Below are positions 15,811-23,004 of a stretch of 42,080 nucleotides of DNA, in pieces. Each line of letters opens with the position of its first letter. Position 1 is the stretch's first letter. A program made the translations under genes and the position numbers. The notes under the pieces were generated by a model. That model was given only the letters and a program-made list of their open reading frames with translations. It had not been told where the DNA came from and made no database searches. The stretch is from a virus: IMG/VR virus record IMGVR_UViG_3300028394_000134, positions 1 through 42,080 of that record. One strand, 5' to 3'.

Positions 15811-15968
15811 AAAAGCCAACCAAAGCGCAAGCGAAGGTCGGCAAAGTCATGCACGAGTTCAAGACCAAATCCCTTCATTCTGGATCGAAGAAAGGTCCGT
15901 TGGTCAAGAACCCAAAGCAGGCTATTGCCATCGCCTTGTCTGAGGCTGGTAAATCCAAGAAGGGATAG
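15807..15968 (+). CDS. DUF6496-like small protein (GTG start)
   Basis: A 53-residue protein starting at GTG 15807, which overlaps the preceding TGA (GTGA), with AAGGGGA just upstream. The text KVGKVMHEFKTKSLHSGSKK and then VKNPKQAIAIALSEAGKSKK matches the conserved core of the family I recall as DUF6496 (VMHEFK, KNPKQAIAIALSEA), widespread in bacteria and phages. The C-terminus is Lys-rich. It is a complete, normal-length member; its function is unknown. Confidence 0.75.
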   Translation: MKKPTKAQAKVGKVMHEFKTKSLHSGSKKGPLVKNPKQAIAIALSEAGKSKKG

Positions 15969-15972
15969 GATC

Positions 15973-16320
15973 ATGGACAACGATAAAATCATCACGGTTT
16001 CCCCCGGAAAACAATATGTTCGTGGGGATACGCCGAACGAAAGACGTAAGACCGCCAGCGATTTAGCAGATTCCTCGCTCCGTAAACAAAAAGAATTAAA
16101 CGCGCGGCACAGGCTGGAAGGAGTAGAAACGTATTCGCCTGAAAAGGCGGAAGAATTTAACCAAGCCGATAAAAAGACTGGAATGCTAATAAGAGGTTAC
16201 TCGGAAGAAGTTGATAAAGATGGATACAAGAAAGGCGGCATGGTCTCCATGAAGAGTGGCGGTTCCGTCCGTGGCGCGGGGGTCGCCCAGCGCGGTCAAG
16301 GTAAAATGAGGATGTTCTGA
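15973..16320 (+). CDS. small protein with C-terminal KKGG/RGAG tail
   Basis: 115 residues from the ATG at 15973, four bases after the previous stop. The first two-thirds are polar and helical (NERRKTASDLADSSLRKQKE, VETYSPEKAEEFNQADKKTG). The tail changes character to YKKGGMVSMKSGGSVRGAGV and QRGQGKMRMF, a Gly/Lys tail similar to endings in neighbouring genes and in other uncultured podoviruses. Function unknown; probably a virion-associated protein. Confidence 0.65.
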   Translation: MDNDKIITVSPGKQYVRGDTPNERRKTASDLADSSLRKQKELNARHRLEGVETYSPEKAEEFNQADKKTGMLIRGYSEEVDKDGYKKGGMVSMKSGGSVRGAGVAQRGQGKMRMF

Positions 16321-16321
16321 T

Positions 16322-16612
16322 ATGGCCGGTAAATCACCAACAGGACTAATGAATATTGGCATGTGGGAGGGGTCCAAGGAGGACGTTTCACAGGACAAGA
16401 AGCTTGCCAAAAAGCGCGGCATGTCTATGAAGGAGTGGGAGTCCTCCGAGGCTGACACGAAGCACGACACCCAGAAGTCCATGAAGGGCCTCAACCACGG
16501 TGGCATGGTTTCGGGGTATGCTGAAGGCGGCATGGTCTGCAAGGCTGGCGGCGGTATGGTGACGGCCAAGGGTCAGGGTATGGCTCGTACTAAGTCTACC
16601 TCGGTGTGCTAA
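16322..16612 (+). CDS. small protein with Gly/Met-rich C-terminal tail
   Basis: 96 residues; ATG at 16322 is one base after the preceding stop. The body is charged and helical (KEDVSQDKKLAKKRGMSMKE; SSEADTKHDTQKSMKG). The tail repeats GGM units (HGGMVSGYAEGGMVCKAGGG) and ends MARTKSTSVC with a terminal cysteine. The tail is related to that of the gene before it (GGMV, then a G-x-G-M-x-R segment). Function unknown. Confidence 0.62.
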   Translation: MAGKSPTGLMNIGMWEGSKEDVSQDKKLAKKRGMSMKEWESSEADTKHDTQKSMKGLNHGGMVSGYAEGGMVCKAGGGMVTAKGQGMARTKSTSVC

Positions 16613-16613
16613 T

Positions 16614-17300
16614 ATGGCCCTTTCGGGAACAAAGACGTTTGAACTTGATGTAGCTGAGTACATCGAGGAAGCCTATGAGCGGTGTGGTCTGGAGATCCGT
16701 ACAGGATATGACCAGCGCACTGCTCGCAGAAGCTTGAACCTTTTGCTTGCCGAGTGGGCTAATCGTGGTCTCAACCAGTGGACCATTGAGAGGGTGACAA
16801 TTCCTGTCACATCCGCCAGCGCCAGCTATAATCTCCCCGCATCTGTCATCGACTTCCTGACTGTTGTCGTTCAGATGCCCAACAACAGTAGTAGCATCGC
16901 CAACATTGATCTGACGGTGGATCGGATCAGCCGCGACTATTACCTGAACATTCCAAACAAGACCACAACGGGCCGTCCCGTCCAGTACACAATCAACCGC
17001 ATGATTACGCCGGTTCTGTACCTCTGGCCTACGCCAGACCAAGCCTATGACCTGATCGTTGACAGATTGGTCCGCATGGACGATGCCTCGTCCGGCGTAA
17101 ACACCGTTCAGGTTCCCTTTCGGTTCTACCCATGCCTTGCTGCGGGACTAGCCTACTACATCGCCATGAAGAAGGCTCCTGACAGGATTCAGCTTCTTAA
17201 GGCTGCGTATGAGGAGGAGTTTGACCGCGCCATGAGCGAGGACCGTGATCGGGCGTCCCTTTCGCTTACCCCGGTGAGGGACTGGTATAGGGTGGTTTAG
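16614..17300 (+). CDS. head-tail adaptor protein (P22 gp4-like position)
   Basis: 228 residues, mainly helical, with a first segment (AEYIEEAYERCGLEIRTGYD, then RRSLNLLLAEWANRGLNQWT) that recurs at the start of head-tail connector proteins of uncultured podoviruses. A strand-rich middle ends in LYLWPTPDQAYDLIV, and a C-terminal helix carries YEEEFDRAMSEDRDRASLSL. The size and the position after the capsid and before the tail hub fit a ring docking under the portal, like P22 gp4 or T7 gp11. Start is one base after the previous stop. Confidence 0.72.
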   Translation: MALSGTKTFELDVAEYIEEAYERCGLEIRTGYDQRTARRSLNLLLAEWANRGLNQWTIERVTIPVTSASASYNLPASVIDFLTVVVQMPNNSSSIANIDLTVDRISRDYYLNIPNKTTTGRPVQYTINRMITPVLYLWPTPDQAYDLIVDRLVRMDDASSGVNTVQVPFRFYPCLAAGLAYYIAMKKAPDRIQLLKAAYEEEFDRAMSEDRDRASLSLTPVRDWYRVV

Positions 17301-17301
17301 C

Positions 17302-17607
17302 ATGGCTAAATACACCCAAGGCTCAGTTGCGATTGCTCTATGCGACAGGTGCGGGTTTCAGTACCCGTTCCGCAGCCTGCGCAAGCAATGGAATGGCTTC
17401 AAAAACTGCATCCACTGCTGGGACAGTAAGCATCCTCAGTTGGACCCGATCTATCCACCGACCGAGCCGCAGGCTATCTTTGAGCCACGCCCGTCTCGGG
17501 TTGAGCCTATGGATGTTCCTGTTGGTCAGGAGATTTTTCCCTTCATCCAGAACACCAGCCTTCAGGGCGTTATGGCTGTTGGTATCGTTACCGTGGGGAT
17601 TACCTAA
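17302..17607 (+). CDS. zinc-ribbon virion-region protein
   Basis: A 101-residue protein with two CxxC pairs, CDRCG (residues 14-18) and CIHCW (36-40), separated by 17 residues containing FRSLRKQWNGF. This is a compact zinc-ribbon or knuckle. The rest is Pro-rich (YPPTEPQAIFEPRPSRVEP) with a hydrophobic C-terminus (LQGVMAVGIVTVGIT). It lies between two head-tail adaptor genes and overlaps the second (TAATG). I recall similar CxxC...CxxCW proteins in uncultured podovirus tail blocks. A structural zinc site in the connector is a reasonable guess. Confidence 0.7.
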   Translation: MAKYTQGSVAIALCDRCGFQYPFRSLRKQWNGFKNCIHCWDSKHPQLDPIYPPTEPQAIFEPRPSRVEPMDVPVGQEIFPFIQNTSLQGVMAVGIVTVGIT

Positions 17608-18242
17608 TGGGCTGGACCTACACAACACTTGTTCAAGCGATCAAGGATTTCACTGAATACAGTGAGACCAGCTTTGTCGCGAACATCGACACGTTCATCC
17701 AGAACTGTGAAGAACGTATCCTGTATTCCGTTGATTTGGCTGTGTTTCGTAAGAACGATACCGGGACGATGACGGCGGGCAACCCGTACATGGCTGTCCC
17801 AAGCGACTTTCGGGCTCCTCTTGGAATGAGCGTTACCGTCAGCGGGACACGGACTTTCTTGCTTAACAAGGATGTCGAGTACCTTCAGGAGTACAATCCG
17901 ACGGGTGCGCAGGGCACCCCGAAGTATTATGCCTTGTTCGACGTTAGCAACTTCCTCCTGTCACCGACTCCAAACGCTGCTTTGGTGGCAGAGCTTCACT
18001 ACTGGTACAGCCCACAGTCGATTGTCACGGCGGGAACTACGTGGATTGGGACAAACGCCGAGCAGGCCCTTCTTTACGGGGCGTTGTTCGAGGCGTACAC
18101 CTACATGAAGGGCGAACCGGAAATCCTTAACCTCTATAATCAGAGGTTTGCAGAGGCTCTGACCCGCCTGAAAAACTTTGGTGAGGGCCGAGAAGACACC
18201 GACTCCTACCGTGATGGTCTCATTAGAATAAAGGCTACCTAA
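17607..18242 (+). CDS. second head-tail adaptor or tail-tube protein
   Basis: 211 residues. A helical N-terminus (LVQAIKDFTEYSETSFVANI, DTFIQNCEERILYSVDL) precedes a strand-rich core with VPSDFRAPLGMSV, TPKYYALFD and LSPTPNAALVAELHYWYSP. A helical end follows with EQALLYGALFEAYTYMKGEP. The TPKYYA...F...LSPTP...Y..L.YWY pattern is typical of phage adaptor proteins of the T7 gp11/P22 gp4 class and follows the same layout as the 228-residue protein upstream. It is likely another ring of the short tail. The start codon overlaps the previous stop. Confidence 0.7.
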   Translation: MGWTYTTLVQAIKDFTEYSETSFVANIDTFIQNCEERILYSVDLAVFRKNDTGTMTAGNPYMAVPSDFRAPLGMSVTVSGTRTFLLNKDVEYLQEYNPTGAQGTPKYYALFDVSNFLLSPTPNAALVAELHYWYSPQSIVTAGTTWIGTNAEQALLYGALFEAYTYMKGEPEILNLYNQRFAEALTRLKNFGEGREDTDSYRDGLIRIKAT

Positions 18243-18533
18243 ATGTATGTAGAACCCGCACAGGTCAGCACGTTTCAGGTCGATGTTGAGACCTCAAACA
18301 ACGGCGGTCATTCCCCCGAGTTTTGGGCAAAGCGGGCCGCTGACAGAATTGTTCAGGTCGCGGACACCGCTCACCCTGCTATTCGGGAGCAGGCGCAGGC
18401 ATACAAGGCTGCAATCGAAGTCGTTGTGCTTGAGCACATAAATCGTGCTATAAAGTGCGACAGATCGACGGTCAGTTATCTGGTGTCAGAGGCTGGTCAT
18501 CCTCAACTGGCCGAACATCTCAGGAGGCTGTAA
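18243..18533 (+). CDS. conserved small phage protein, function unknown
   Basis: 96 residues, start directly after the previous TAA. The segment GGHSPEFWAKRAADRIVQVA followed by AHPAIREQAQAYKAAIEVVV is a pattern I recall from uncultured podoviruses and pelagiphages, always in the tail block. It is helical with a basic end. Role unknown. A strong AGGAGG near its 3' end serves the next gene, whose ATG overlaps its stop. Confidence 0.72.
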   Translation: MYVEPAQVSTFQVDVETSNNGGHSPEFWAKRAADRIVQVADTAHPAIREQAQAYKAAIEVVVLEHINRAIKCDRSTVSYLVSEAGHPQLAEHLRRL

Positions 18534-18991
18534 TGGCTTTTACCGGAAACTTCATGTGTACGTCGTTCAAGCTCCAGCTTCTGACGGGGACACACGCTTT
18601 CACAACAACTGTGACCCGTGGCAGCACGGCAGCGGACACGTTCAAGATCGCGTTGTACACCTCGTCTGCTACGCTTGATGCGTCTACGACGGTCTACAGC
18701 GCGACGAACGAAACCACGAATACGACTGGATCTGCCTACACGGCAGGCGGTAATACTCTTGCCAGCGCCACTACCACCTCCAGTGGTACGACGGCCTACG
18801 TTGATTTTGCGGACTCCTCGTGGACTACGGCGTCCTTCACAGCCCGTGGTGCGTTGATCTACAACTCCACGCAAAGCAACAAGTCGGTTGTGGTTCTGGA
18901 CTTTGGCTCGGACAAGACCGCTTCGGCGGGTACGTTCACTATTGTCTTCCCGACCAACGATGCCAGCAACGCTATCATTCGCATAGCGTAA
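18533..18991 (+). CDS. tail-region structural protein, function unknown
   Basis: 152 residues from the ATG overlapping the previous stop, with AGGAGG at 18522-18527; a longer in-frame start at 18455 lies inside the upstream gene and is rejected. The sequence (MCTSFKLQLLTGTHAFTTTV; DTFKIALYTSSATL; TARGALIYNS; VVVLDFGSDKTAS; TFTIVFP) is Ser/Thr-rich beta strand and resembles a fibre- or baseplate-associated protein family common in aquatic phages. No catalytic site is visible. Confidence 0.72.
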   Translation: MAFTGNFMCTSFKLQLLTGTHAFTTTVTRGSTAADTFKIALYTSSATLDASTTVYSATNETTNTTGSAYTAGGNTLASATTTSSGTTAYVDFADSSWTTASFTARGALIYNSTQSNKSVVVLDFGSDKTASAGTFTIVFPTNDASNAIIRIA

Positions 18992-18998
18992 TGCTTAG

Positions 18999-19967
18999 AT
19001 GGCTGACGCAATCGTAGCCTTTGAAGGGTGGAACAGATCCCAAGGATGGGGTCTGGGAGCGTTTGGAACAGGCTCTATAGCGATTGGCGTTGCGACAGGT
19101 TCCACGGGATCTGTCGCGATCACGGCGGATGCGAACGTAAGCGTCACTGGAGTTGAGGCGACAGGTTCCGTAGGGTCTGCCTCCGTTGTTGCAGACGCCA
19201 ATGTCGATCTGACGGGAGTCTCTGCCACCGGGTCCGTGGGGACCGCAGAGGTTACGGCAGACGCAAATGTTGATACGACGGGAGTCTCTGCCACTGGGTC
19301 CGTAGGAACCGTCACCCTTGTTTACGACGCCAATGTCAGTGTCACGGGGTTGTCTGCTACAGGCTCCGTTGGCGATGTAACCCTTGTCTACGATGCCAAT
19401 GTCGATCTAACAGGCGTCTCTGCCACTGGCGGAATTGGGTCGGTAGACATTACGGCGGATGCCAACGTCGATCTGACAGGTGTCTCTGCCACTGGTGACA
19501 TTGGAACTGCTACCGTTACGGCGGATGCCAACGTCGATCTGACAGGTGTCTCTGCTACGGGAAGTGTGGGGTCCGTAGATGTTACCGCAGATGCCAATGT
19601 CTCGCCTACTGGCGTTTCCGCCACGGGCGATGTTGGGTCGGTAGCGGTACAGTTCCCAATAGATGTCTTTGCTGTTGGTGTCTCGGCCACGGGTGCTGTT
19701 GGATCCGTCGCGATAACTCTCGACACTAATGTGTATGTTGCAGGAGTCAGCGCGACAGGGTATGTTGGGGTCGTTCTTGTATGGGGGCAGATTGTCCCTG
19801 ACCAAAACCCGAATTGGACGCCAGTCTCCCCGTCTCAGACCCCGGCTTGGTCGCAGGCGGTGCCTTCTCAGGTTCCAGTTTGGACTCAGGTATCCCCTGC
19901 TCAGTCGCCCGCTTGGACGCCTGTATCTCCATCCCAAAATCCCGGATGGACCCCGATAGCCGCTTAG
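18999..19967 (+). CDS. tandem-repeat tail or fibre protein
   Basis: 322 residues. After a short N-terminus (MADAIVAFEGWNRSQGWGLG), residues 26-267 are eleven 22-residue repeats built on TGVSATGSVG and ending in DANV. They are followed by five 11-residue repeats around W-x-x-V-x-P-S-Q-x-P (269-322). The first array should form a regular beta solenoid or beta-rich rod; the second is Trp/Pro-rich and could be an extended or adhesive tip. Similar VSATGSVGSV repeats are familiar from marine phage tail proteins. It precedes the main fibre gene, so a fibre or adhesin role is likely. Confidence 0.7.
   Translation: MADAIVAFEGWNRSQGWGLGAFGTGSIAIGVATGSTGSVAITADANVSVTGVEATGSVGSASVVADANVDLTGVSATGSVGTAEVTADANVDTTGVSATGSVGTVTLVYDANVSVTGLSATGSVGDVTLVYDANVDLTGVSATGGIGSVDITADANVDLTGVSATGDIGTATVTADANVDLTGVSATGSVGSVDVTADANVSPTGVSATGDVGSVAVQFPIDVFAVGVSATGAVGSVAITLDTNVYVAGVSATGYVGVVLVWGQIVPDQNPNWTPVSPSQTPAWSQAVPSQVPVWTQVSPAQSPAWTPVSPSQNPGWTPIAA
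19074..19799 (+). repeat. 66-base in-frame tandem repeats, eleven units
   Basis: Eleven units of 66 bases encode 22-residue repeats with a conserved TGVSATG core and a DANV end. The first and last two units are more diverged, while units in the middle (around 19400-19600) are close to identical in DNA, suggesting recent internal duplication. The frame is kept throughout. Confidence 0.93.
19803..19964 (+). repeat. 33-base in-frame repeats, five units
   Basis: Five consecutive 11-residue units with a W-x-x-V-x-P-S-Q-x-P pattern (for example QTPAWSQAVPS, QSPAWTPVSPS) make up the C-terminus of the 322-residue protein. DNA copies are diverged more than the protein, so the pattern is under selection. 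Confidence 0.88.
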
Positions 19968-19977
19968 GAGATACGTG

Positions 19978-22221
19978 ATGGCTAGTACCTATTCGACAAA
20001 CCTTGGTATTGAACTGATCGGCACGGGCGACCAATCCGGCACTTGGGGTGCGACGACCAACACAAACTTTGGTACGCTCGTAGAACAGGCCATCGTCGGG
20101 TATAGCACACAGGCTGTCACGGATAGCGGTGTAGCTACAGTTCTCCTGATCTCCAACGGTGCGTCGTCCACGGGCCGCAACTACGTCATCGCCCTGACAG
20201 GTGCCCTCACCGCCGCTCGAACCGTCGAGGTTCCTGCGGTCAACAAGCCCTACATCTTCTTCAACAGCACCACGGGCGGTTTTGCCGTCACGGTGAAAGT
20301 CACTGGTCAGACGGGCGTGGTCATCGCCAACGGCAAGAAGGCTATCGTCTATACCAACAGTACCGATGTCATCGAGGTCGCGAACGCTCCTGCCACGGAA
20401 GCTGGTACGCAGACCCTGACGAACAAGACCCTGACAGCTCCTGTCATCGCGACCATCGTCAACACCGGAACCCTGACGCTTCCGACTTCCACGGATACGC
20501 TTGTTGGTAGGGCCACTACGGATACCCTGACGAACAAGACCCTGACAGCTCCTGTCATCGGGACTATCGTCAACACCGGAACCCTAACGCTTCCGACTTC
20601 CACGGATACGCTGGTTGGTAGGGCCACTACGGACACCTTGACGAACAAGACGCTGACTTCCCCGCTCATCGGCACAGTCATCGGCGGCACGTCTGCCTCG
20701 TCCTCCCTGACCCTGCAATCCACCTCCGGCGTTGGCACTACCGACAGCATCCTCTTCAAGGTCGGCAATAACGGCGCTACGACCGCGATGACTGTCGATA
20801 CCAGCGGCAACGTGGGGATTGGGACGAGTTCGCCTAGCACCAAAACGGTTATTAATTTTACTGGCGGAACCTCCTCATATACAAACCCTTTGAGGTTAAT
20901 TAATGTAGCAGGTGGAGCATCTGGTTGTGACATACAATTTGCTGGCACTTATTCTGCCACAGCCCCCGATAACGCATTTACAGCAGGAAGTATTGGAGGG
21001 CTGACCACATCAGGTTCGTCAAACGGTAGCGGAGCTTTGATATTTAAAACACAGCTTAATGGTACATTAAGCGAGACTATGCGCATCGACTCCAGCGGCA
21101 ACGTGGGGATTGGAACGAGTTCGCCGGTAAGAAAGCTAGACGTAAGAAATACATCCACAGACTATCAACTTCATTTAGGGGACACTGCATCAACGACGCT
21201 CGGATATGAATTGGGACGCGAAAACACAGCCGGTTTATTTAAGTTTTATGGCAATCAAAGTGGCGCAACGGGCTACATATTCAGTGGCGCTGATGGTGAG
21301 CGTATGCGCATTGACACCAGCGGCAACGTGGGGATTGGGACAAGTTCGCCAGCAAGTAGGTTGGAAGTCGTGGGGGCAAACGTACTTGTAAAATCGACAT
21401 CAAGTTCTGGATATGCAGGGTTTTACGCAAACGCTGCTACAGGAAATGCGGCATACAATTTCTTTGCGATTAATGGCACAGAAACTGCGCGTATTTTTAG
21501 TGATGCAGGCAATGGTATTTATTTTGGTACAGGCTCTTCCGGCACAGAACGTATGCGCATCGACTCCAGCGGCAACGTGGGGATTGGGACGAGTTCGCCT
21601 ACTGAAAAACTTGACGTTAGCGGAAACTCTAGGGCGGGTATTGCTACCTCATCGGATGTTTATTTCAAAGCGCAAAACTCCGCAGGCTCTTTGTTTCTTT
21701 TACAGAAATCAACCAGTGCCGTTATTTACACGCCAACTTCTCAACCTTTGATTTTTGACATTGCTGGCGAACGTATGCGCATCGACACCAGCGGCAATTT
21801 GTTGGTAAGCGCAACCATAACCCCAACCATAGGCACAAACACTATTGGAAATATTGTTACAAACAATGACATAGGTTCTGGCTCGTTGCTGCTTGGAACC
21901 AATGGGTCTTATCTTGGTCGTCGCGGCTCAGATGGTTCAACCATTTTAAATACCGGACAAGCCAATATTATATTCAGTCGCGGCACATACGGTTCCACAA
22001 CGATTAGTATGTCCATCGACATTAGCGGCAACGTCATTGCTGGTGGGTCTGTTGCTCTAGCAACCACGGCTACCAACGGCTTCTTGTACGTTCCGACTTG
22101 TGCTGGGACGCCAACAGGGACACCAACAGCCGTAACGGGCATGGCCCCCATAGTTATCAACACTACCAACAACAAGCTATATTTCTATTCCGGCGGCGCA
22201 TGGCGCGACGCTGGTCCGTAA
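19978..22221 (+). CDS. modular tail fibre protein
   Basis: 747 residues from ATG 19978 (GGAGATACGTG upstream; a GTG three bases earlier adds one residue). The N-terminus ASTYSTNLGIELIGTGDQSG is a well-known start of fibre-like proteins in aquatic podoviruses and probably anchors it to the tail. Next come two full 37-residue repeats and one partial copy (TLTNKTLTAPVIGTIVNTGT core). The rest alternates between a constant 15-residue linker (RIDSSGNVGIGTSSP) and variable blocks with many Gly, Ser and Thr residues. The NVGIGTSSP motif is typical of phage fibres. The end (PIVINTTNNKLYFYSGGAWR) is also a common fibre terminus. Function: receptor contact. No intramolecular chaperone domain was recognised. 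Confidence 0.82.
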   Translation: MASTYSTNLGIELIGTGDQSGTWGATTNTNFGTLVEQAIVGYSTQAVTDSGVATVLLISNGASSTGRNYVIALTGALTAARTVEVPAVNKPYIFFNSTTGGFAVTVKVTGQTGVVIANGKKAIVYTNSTDVIEVANAPATEAGTQTLTNKTLTAPVIATIVNTGTLTLPTSTDTLVGRATTDTLTNKTLTAPVIGTIVNTGTLTLPTSTDTLVGRATTDTLTNKTLTSPLIGTVIGGTSASSSLTLQSTSGVGTTDSILFKVGNNGATTAMTVDTSGNVGIGTSSPSTKTVINFTGGTSSYTNPLRLINVAGGASGCDIQFAGTYSATAPDNAFTAGSIGGLTTSGSSNGSGALIFKTQLNGTLSETMRIDSSGNVGIGTSSPVRKLDVRNTSTDYQLHLGDTASTTLGYELGRENTAGLFKFYGNQSGATGYIFSGADGERMRIDTSGNVGIGTSSPASRLEVVGANVLVKSTSSSGYAGFYANAATGNAAYNFFAINGTETARIFSDAGNGIYFGTGSSGTERMRIDSSGNVGIGTSSPTEKLDVSGNSRAGIATSSDVYFKAQNSAGSLFLLQKSTSAVIYTPTSQPLIFDIAGERMRIDTSGNLLVSATITPTIGTNTIGNIVTNNDIGSGSLLLGTNGSYLGRRGSDGSTILNTGQANIIFSRGTYGSTTISMSIDISGNVIAGGSVALATTATNGFLYVPTCAGTPTGTPTAVTGMAPIVINTTNNKLYFYSGGAWRDAGP
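20413..20661 (+). repeat. 111-base in-frame tandem repeat
   Basis: Two nearly identical 111-base units (20413-20523 and 20524-20634) and the first 27 bases of a third lie in the stalk part of the fibre gene. They encode 37-residue units of the TLTNKTLTAPVI type. Very high identity between the two full copies points to a recent duplication. Confidence 0.92.
20788..21798 (+). repeat. dispersed 45-base repeat in the fibre gene
   Basis: A nearly invariant block encoding (MR)IDSSGNVGIGTSSP (ATGCGCATCGACTCCAGCGG and onward) occurs at about 20788-20835, 21079-21126, 21304-21351 and 21553-21600. A shorter copy is at 21774-21798 and a degenerate one near 22010. Blocks are spaced about 220-290 bases apart. 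The linkers are GC-rich and conserved at silent positions, while the sequences between them are AT-richer and unrelated to each other. Confidence 0.93.
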
Positions 22222-22322
22222 TGAGGGGTAGTAACGTGAAACTTGGTCTGACTATCCAAGAACTATCCGCCAAGAACGACGCGCTTGAGGCTCGTCTCGC
22301 TAAACTGGAGACCGTACAATGA
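22221..22322 (+). CDS. very small coiled-coil protein
   Basis: The reading frame from ATG 22221 (overlapping the fibre stop, TAATG) encodes 33 residues. A GTG at 22236 preceded by GAGGGGTAG would give 28 and is equally plausible. The peptide is one amphipathic helix with a heptad pattern (LTIQELSAKNDALEARLAKL), that is, a short leucine zipper. Its stop overlaps the next ATG (ATGA), so it sits in a tightly coupled series and is probably translated. It may trimerise or associate with the fibre. Function unknown. Confidence 0.55.
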   Translation: MRGSNVKLGLTIQELSAKNDALEARLAKLETVQ

Positions 22323-22648
22323 GCATCACTACCACTTGGGTCATCGAGCAGATGTCCTGCTACCCCACAGCCGAGGGCCAGACGGACGTTGTGTTCAACG
22401 TCGCATGGCGCGTTAACGCCACCGATGGCACCTACAGCGCCACCGCTTACGGCACTGCGGGCGTCACCTACGAGGCTGGCTCACCCTACACCCCCTTCGC
22501 TGATCTGACGCAGGATCAAGTTGTTGGGTGGGTTCAAACGTCTATGGGCGCGGAGCAGGTCGCCAGCATAGAGGCTGGGCTTGCCACCAACATCGCCAAT
22601 CAGGTAAACCCTCCTACTGTGACGCCTCCACTGCCGTGGAGCGCGTAA
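22319..22648 (+). CDS. conserved phage protein (DUF7936-like), fibre-associated
   Basis: 109 residues. The text TTWVIEQMSCYPTAEGQTDV, VAWRVNATDGTYSATAYGTA, YTPFADLTQDQVVGWVQTSM and a C-terminal NPPTVTPPLPW matches a family I recall (DUF7936) found directly downstream of fibre genes in many marine and freshwater phages. It is a small beta domain followed by a helix. The constant position suggests a fibre accessory protein. No catalytic residues evident. Confidence 0.75.
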   Translation: MSITTTWVIEQMSCYPTAEGQTDVVFNVAWRVNATDGTYSATAYGTAGVTYEAGSPYTPFADLTQDQVVGWVQTSMGAEQVASIEAGLATNIANQVNPPTVTPPLPWSA

Positions 22649-22666
22649 ACCTAGAAAGGAACTACC

Positions 22667-22828
22667 TTGGAAAACCTCTCGATCACGTTGCCTGTCCAAG
22701 CTTGGAACGTAATTCTCAACGCCCTTGGTCAGCGTCCATACGCTGAAGTCATGGAGTTGGTTGCGGAACTCAAGAAGCAGGCTGACGCGCAAGTGAATGC
22801 TGCTCCGCAGGAACCCACAGGGGAATAA
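22667..22828 (+). CDS. small conserved protein (TTG start)
   Basis: A 53-residue reading frame starting at TTG 22667, seven bases after AAAGGA. No ATG is available before residue 29. The peptide is helical with NLSITLPVQAWNVILNALGQ and VMELVAELKKQADAQVN; the first part recalls short conserved phage proteins of the form ITLTVDxxNxILxALG near tail genes. It is followed two bases later by a holin-like gene. Function unknown. Confidence 0.6.
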   Translation: MENLSITLPVQAWNVILNALGQRPYAEVMELVAELKKQADAQVNAAPQEPTGE

Positions 22829-22830
22829 CA

Positions 22831-23004
22831 ATGAACGACACCAAGGTCGTGGTCGATGGTGCAATCGCCACGGGGGCCATAACGCTTCCGTGGTGGGCGG
22901 TCCACTTGAATGAGTGGGCGGGCCTAGGCATCACCGTCTGCGGCCTTGTCCTTGTTATTTTCCGTATCGCACTTGCCTATCGTGAGTGGAAGAACAAGGG
23001 CTAA
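22831..23004 (+). CDS. putative T7-like small holin
   Basis: 57 residues, ATG two bases after the previous stop. A first semi-hydrophobic stretch (GAIATGAITLPWWAV) is followed by HLNEW, a clear membrane segment (AGLGITVCGLVLVIFRIALA) and a basic end YREWKNKG. This closely follows the layout of T7 gp17.5, where a LNEW motif precedes the membrane segment and a W-K-K tail ends it, and that gene also lies behind the tail fibre gene. It is thus a second holin candidate besides the 3-TM protein at 9417. The similarity is by eye and short, so the call is tentative. Confidence 0.6.
   Translation: MNDTKVVVDGAIATGAITLPWWAVHLNEWAGLGITVCGLVLVIFRIALAYREWKNKG

Noticed and set aside
20788-21798. Diversity-generating retroelement acting on the fibre gene
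   Set aside because: No reverse transcriptase and no template/variable repeat pair with adenine-specific changes were found; the variation is between whole cassettes.
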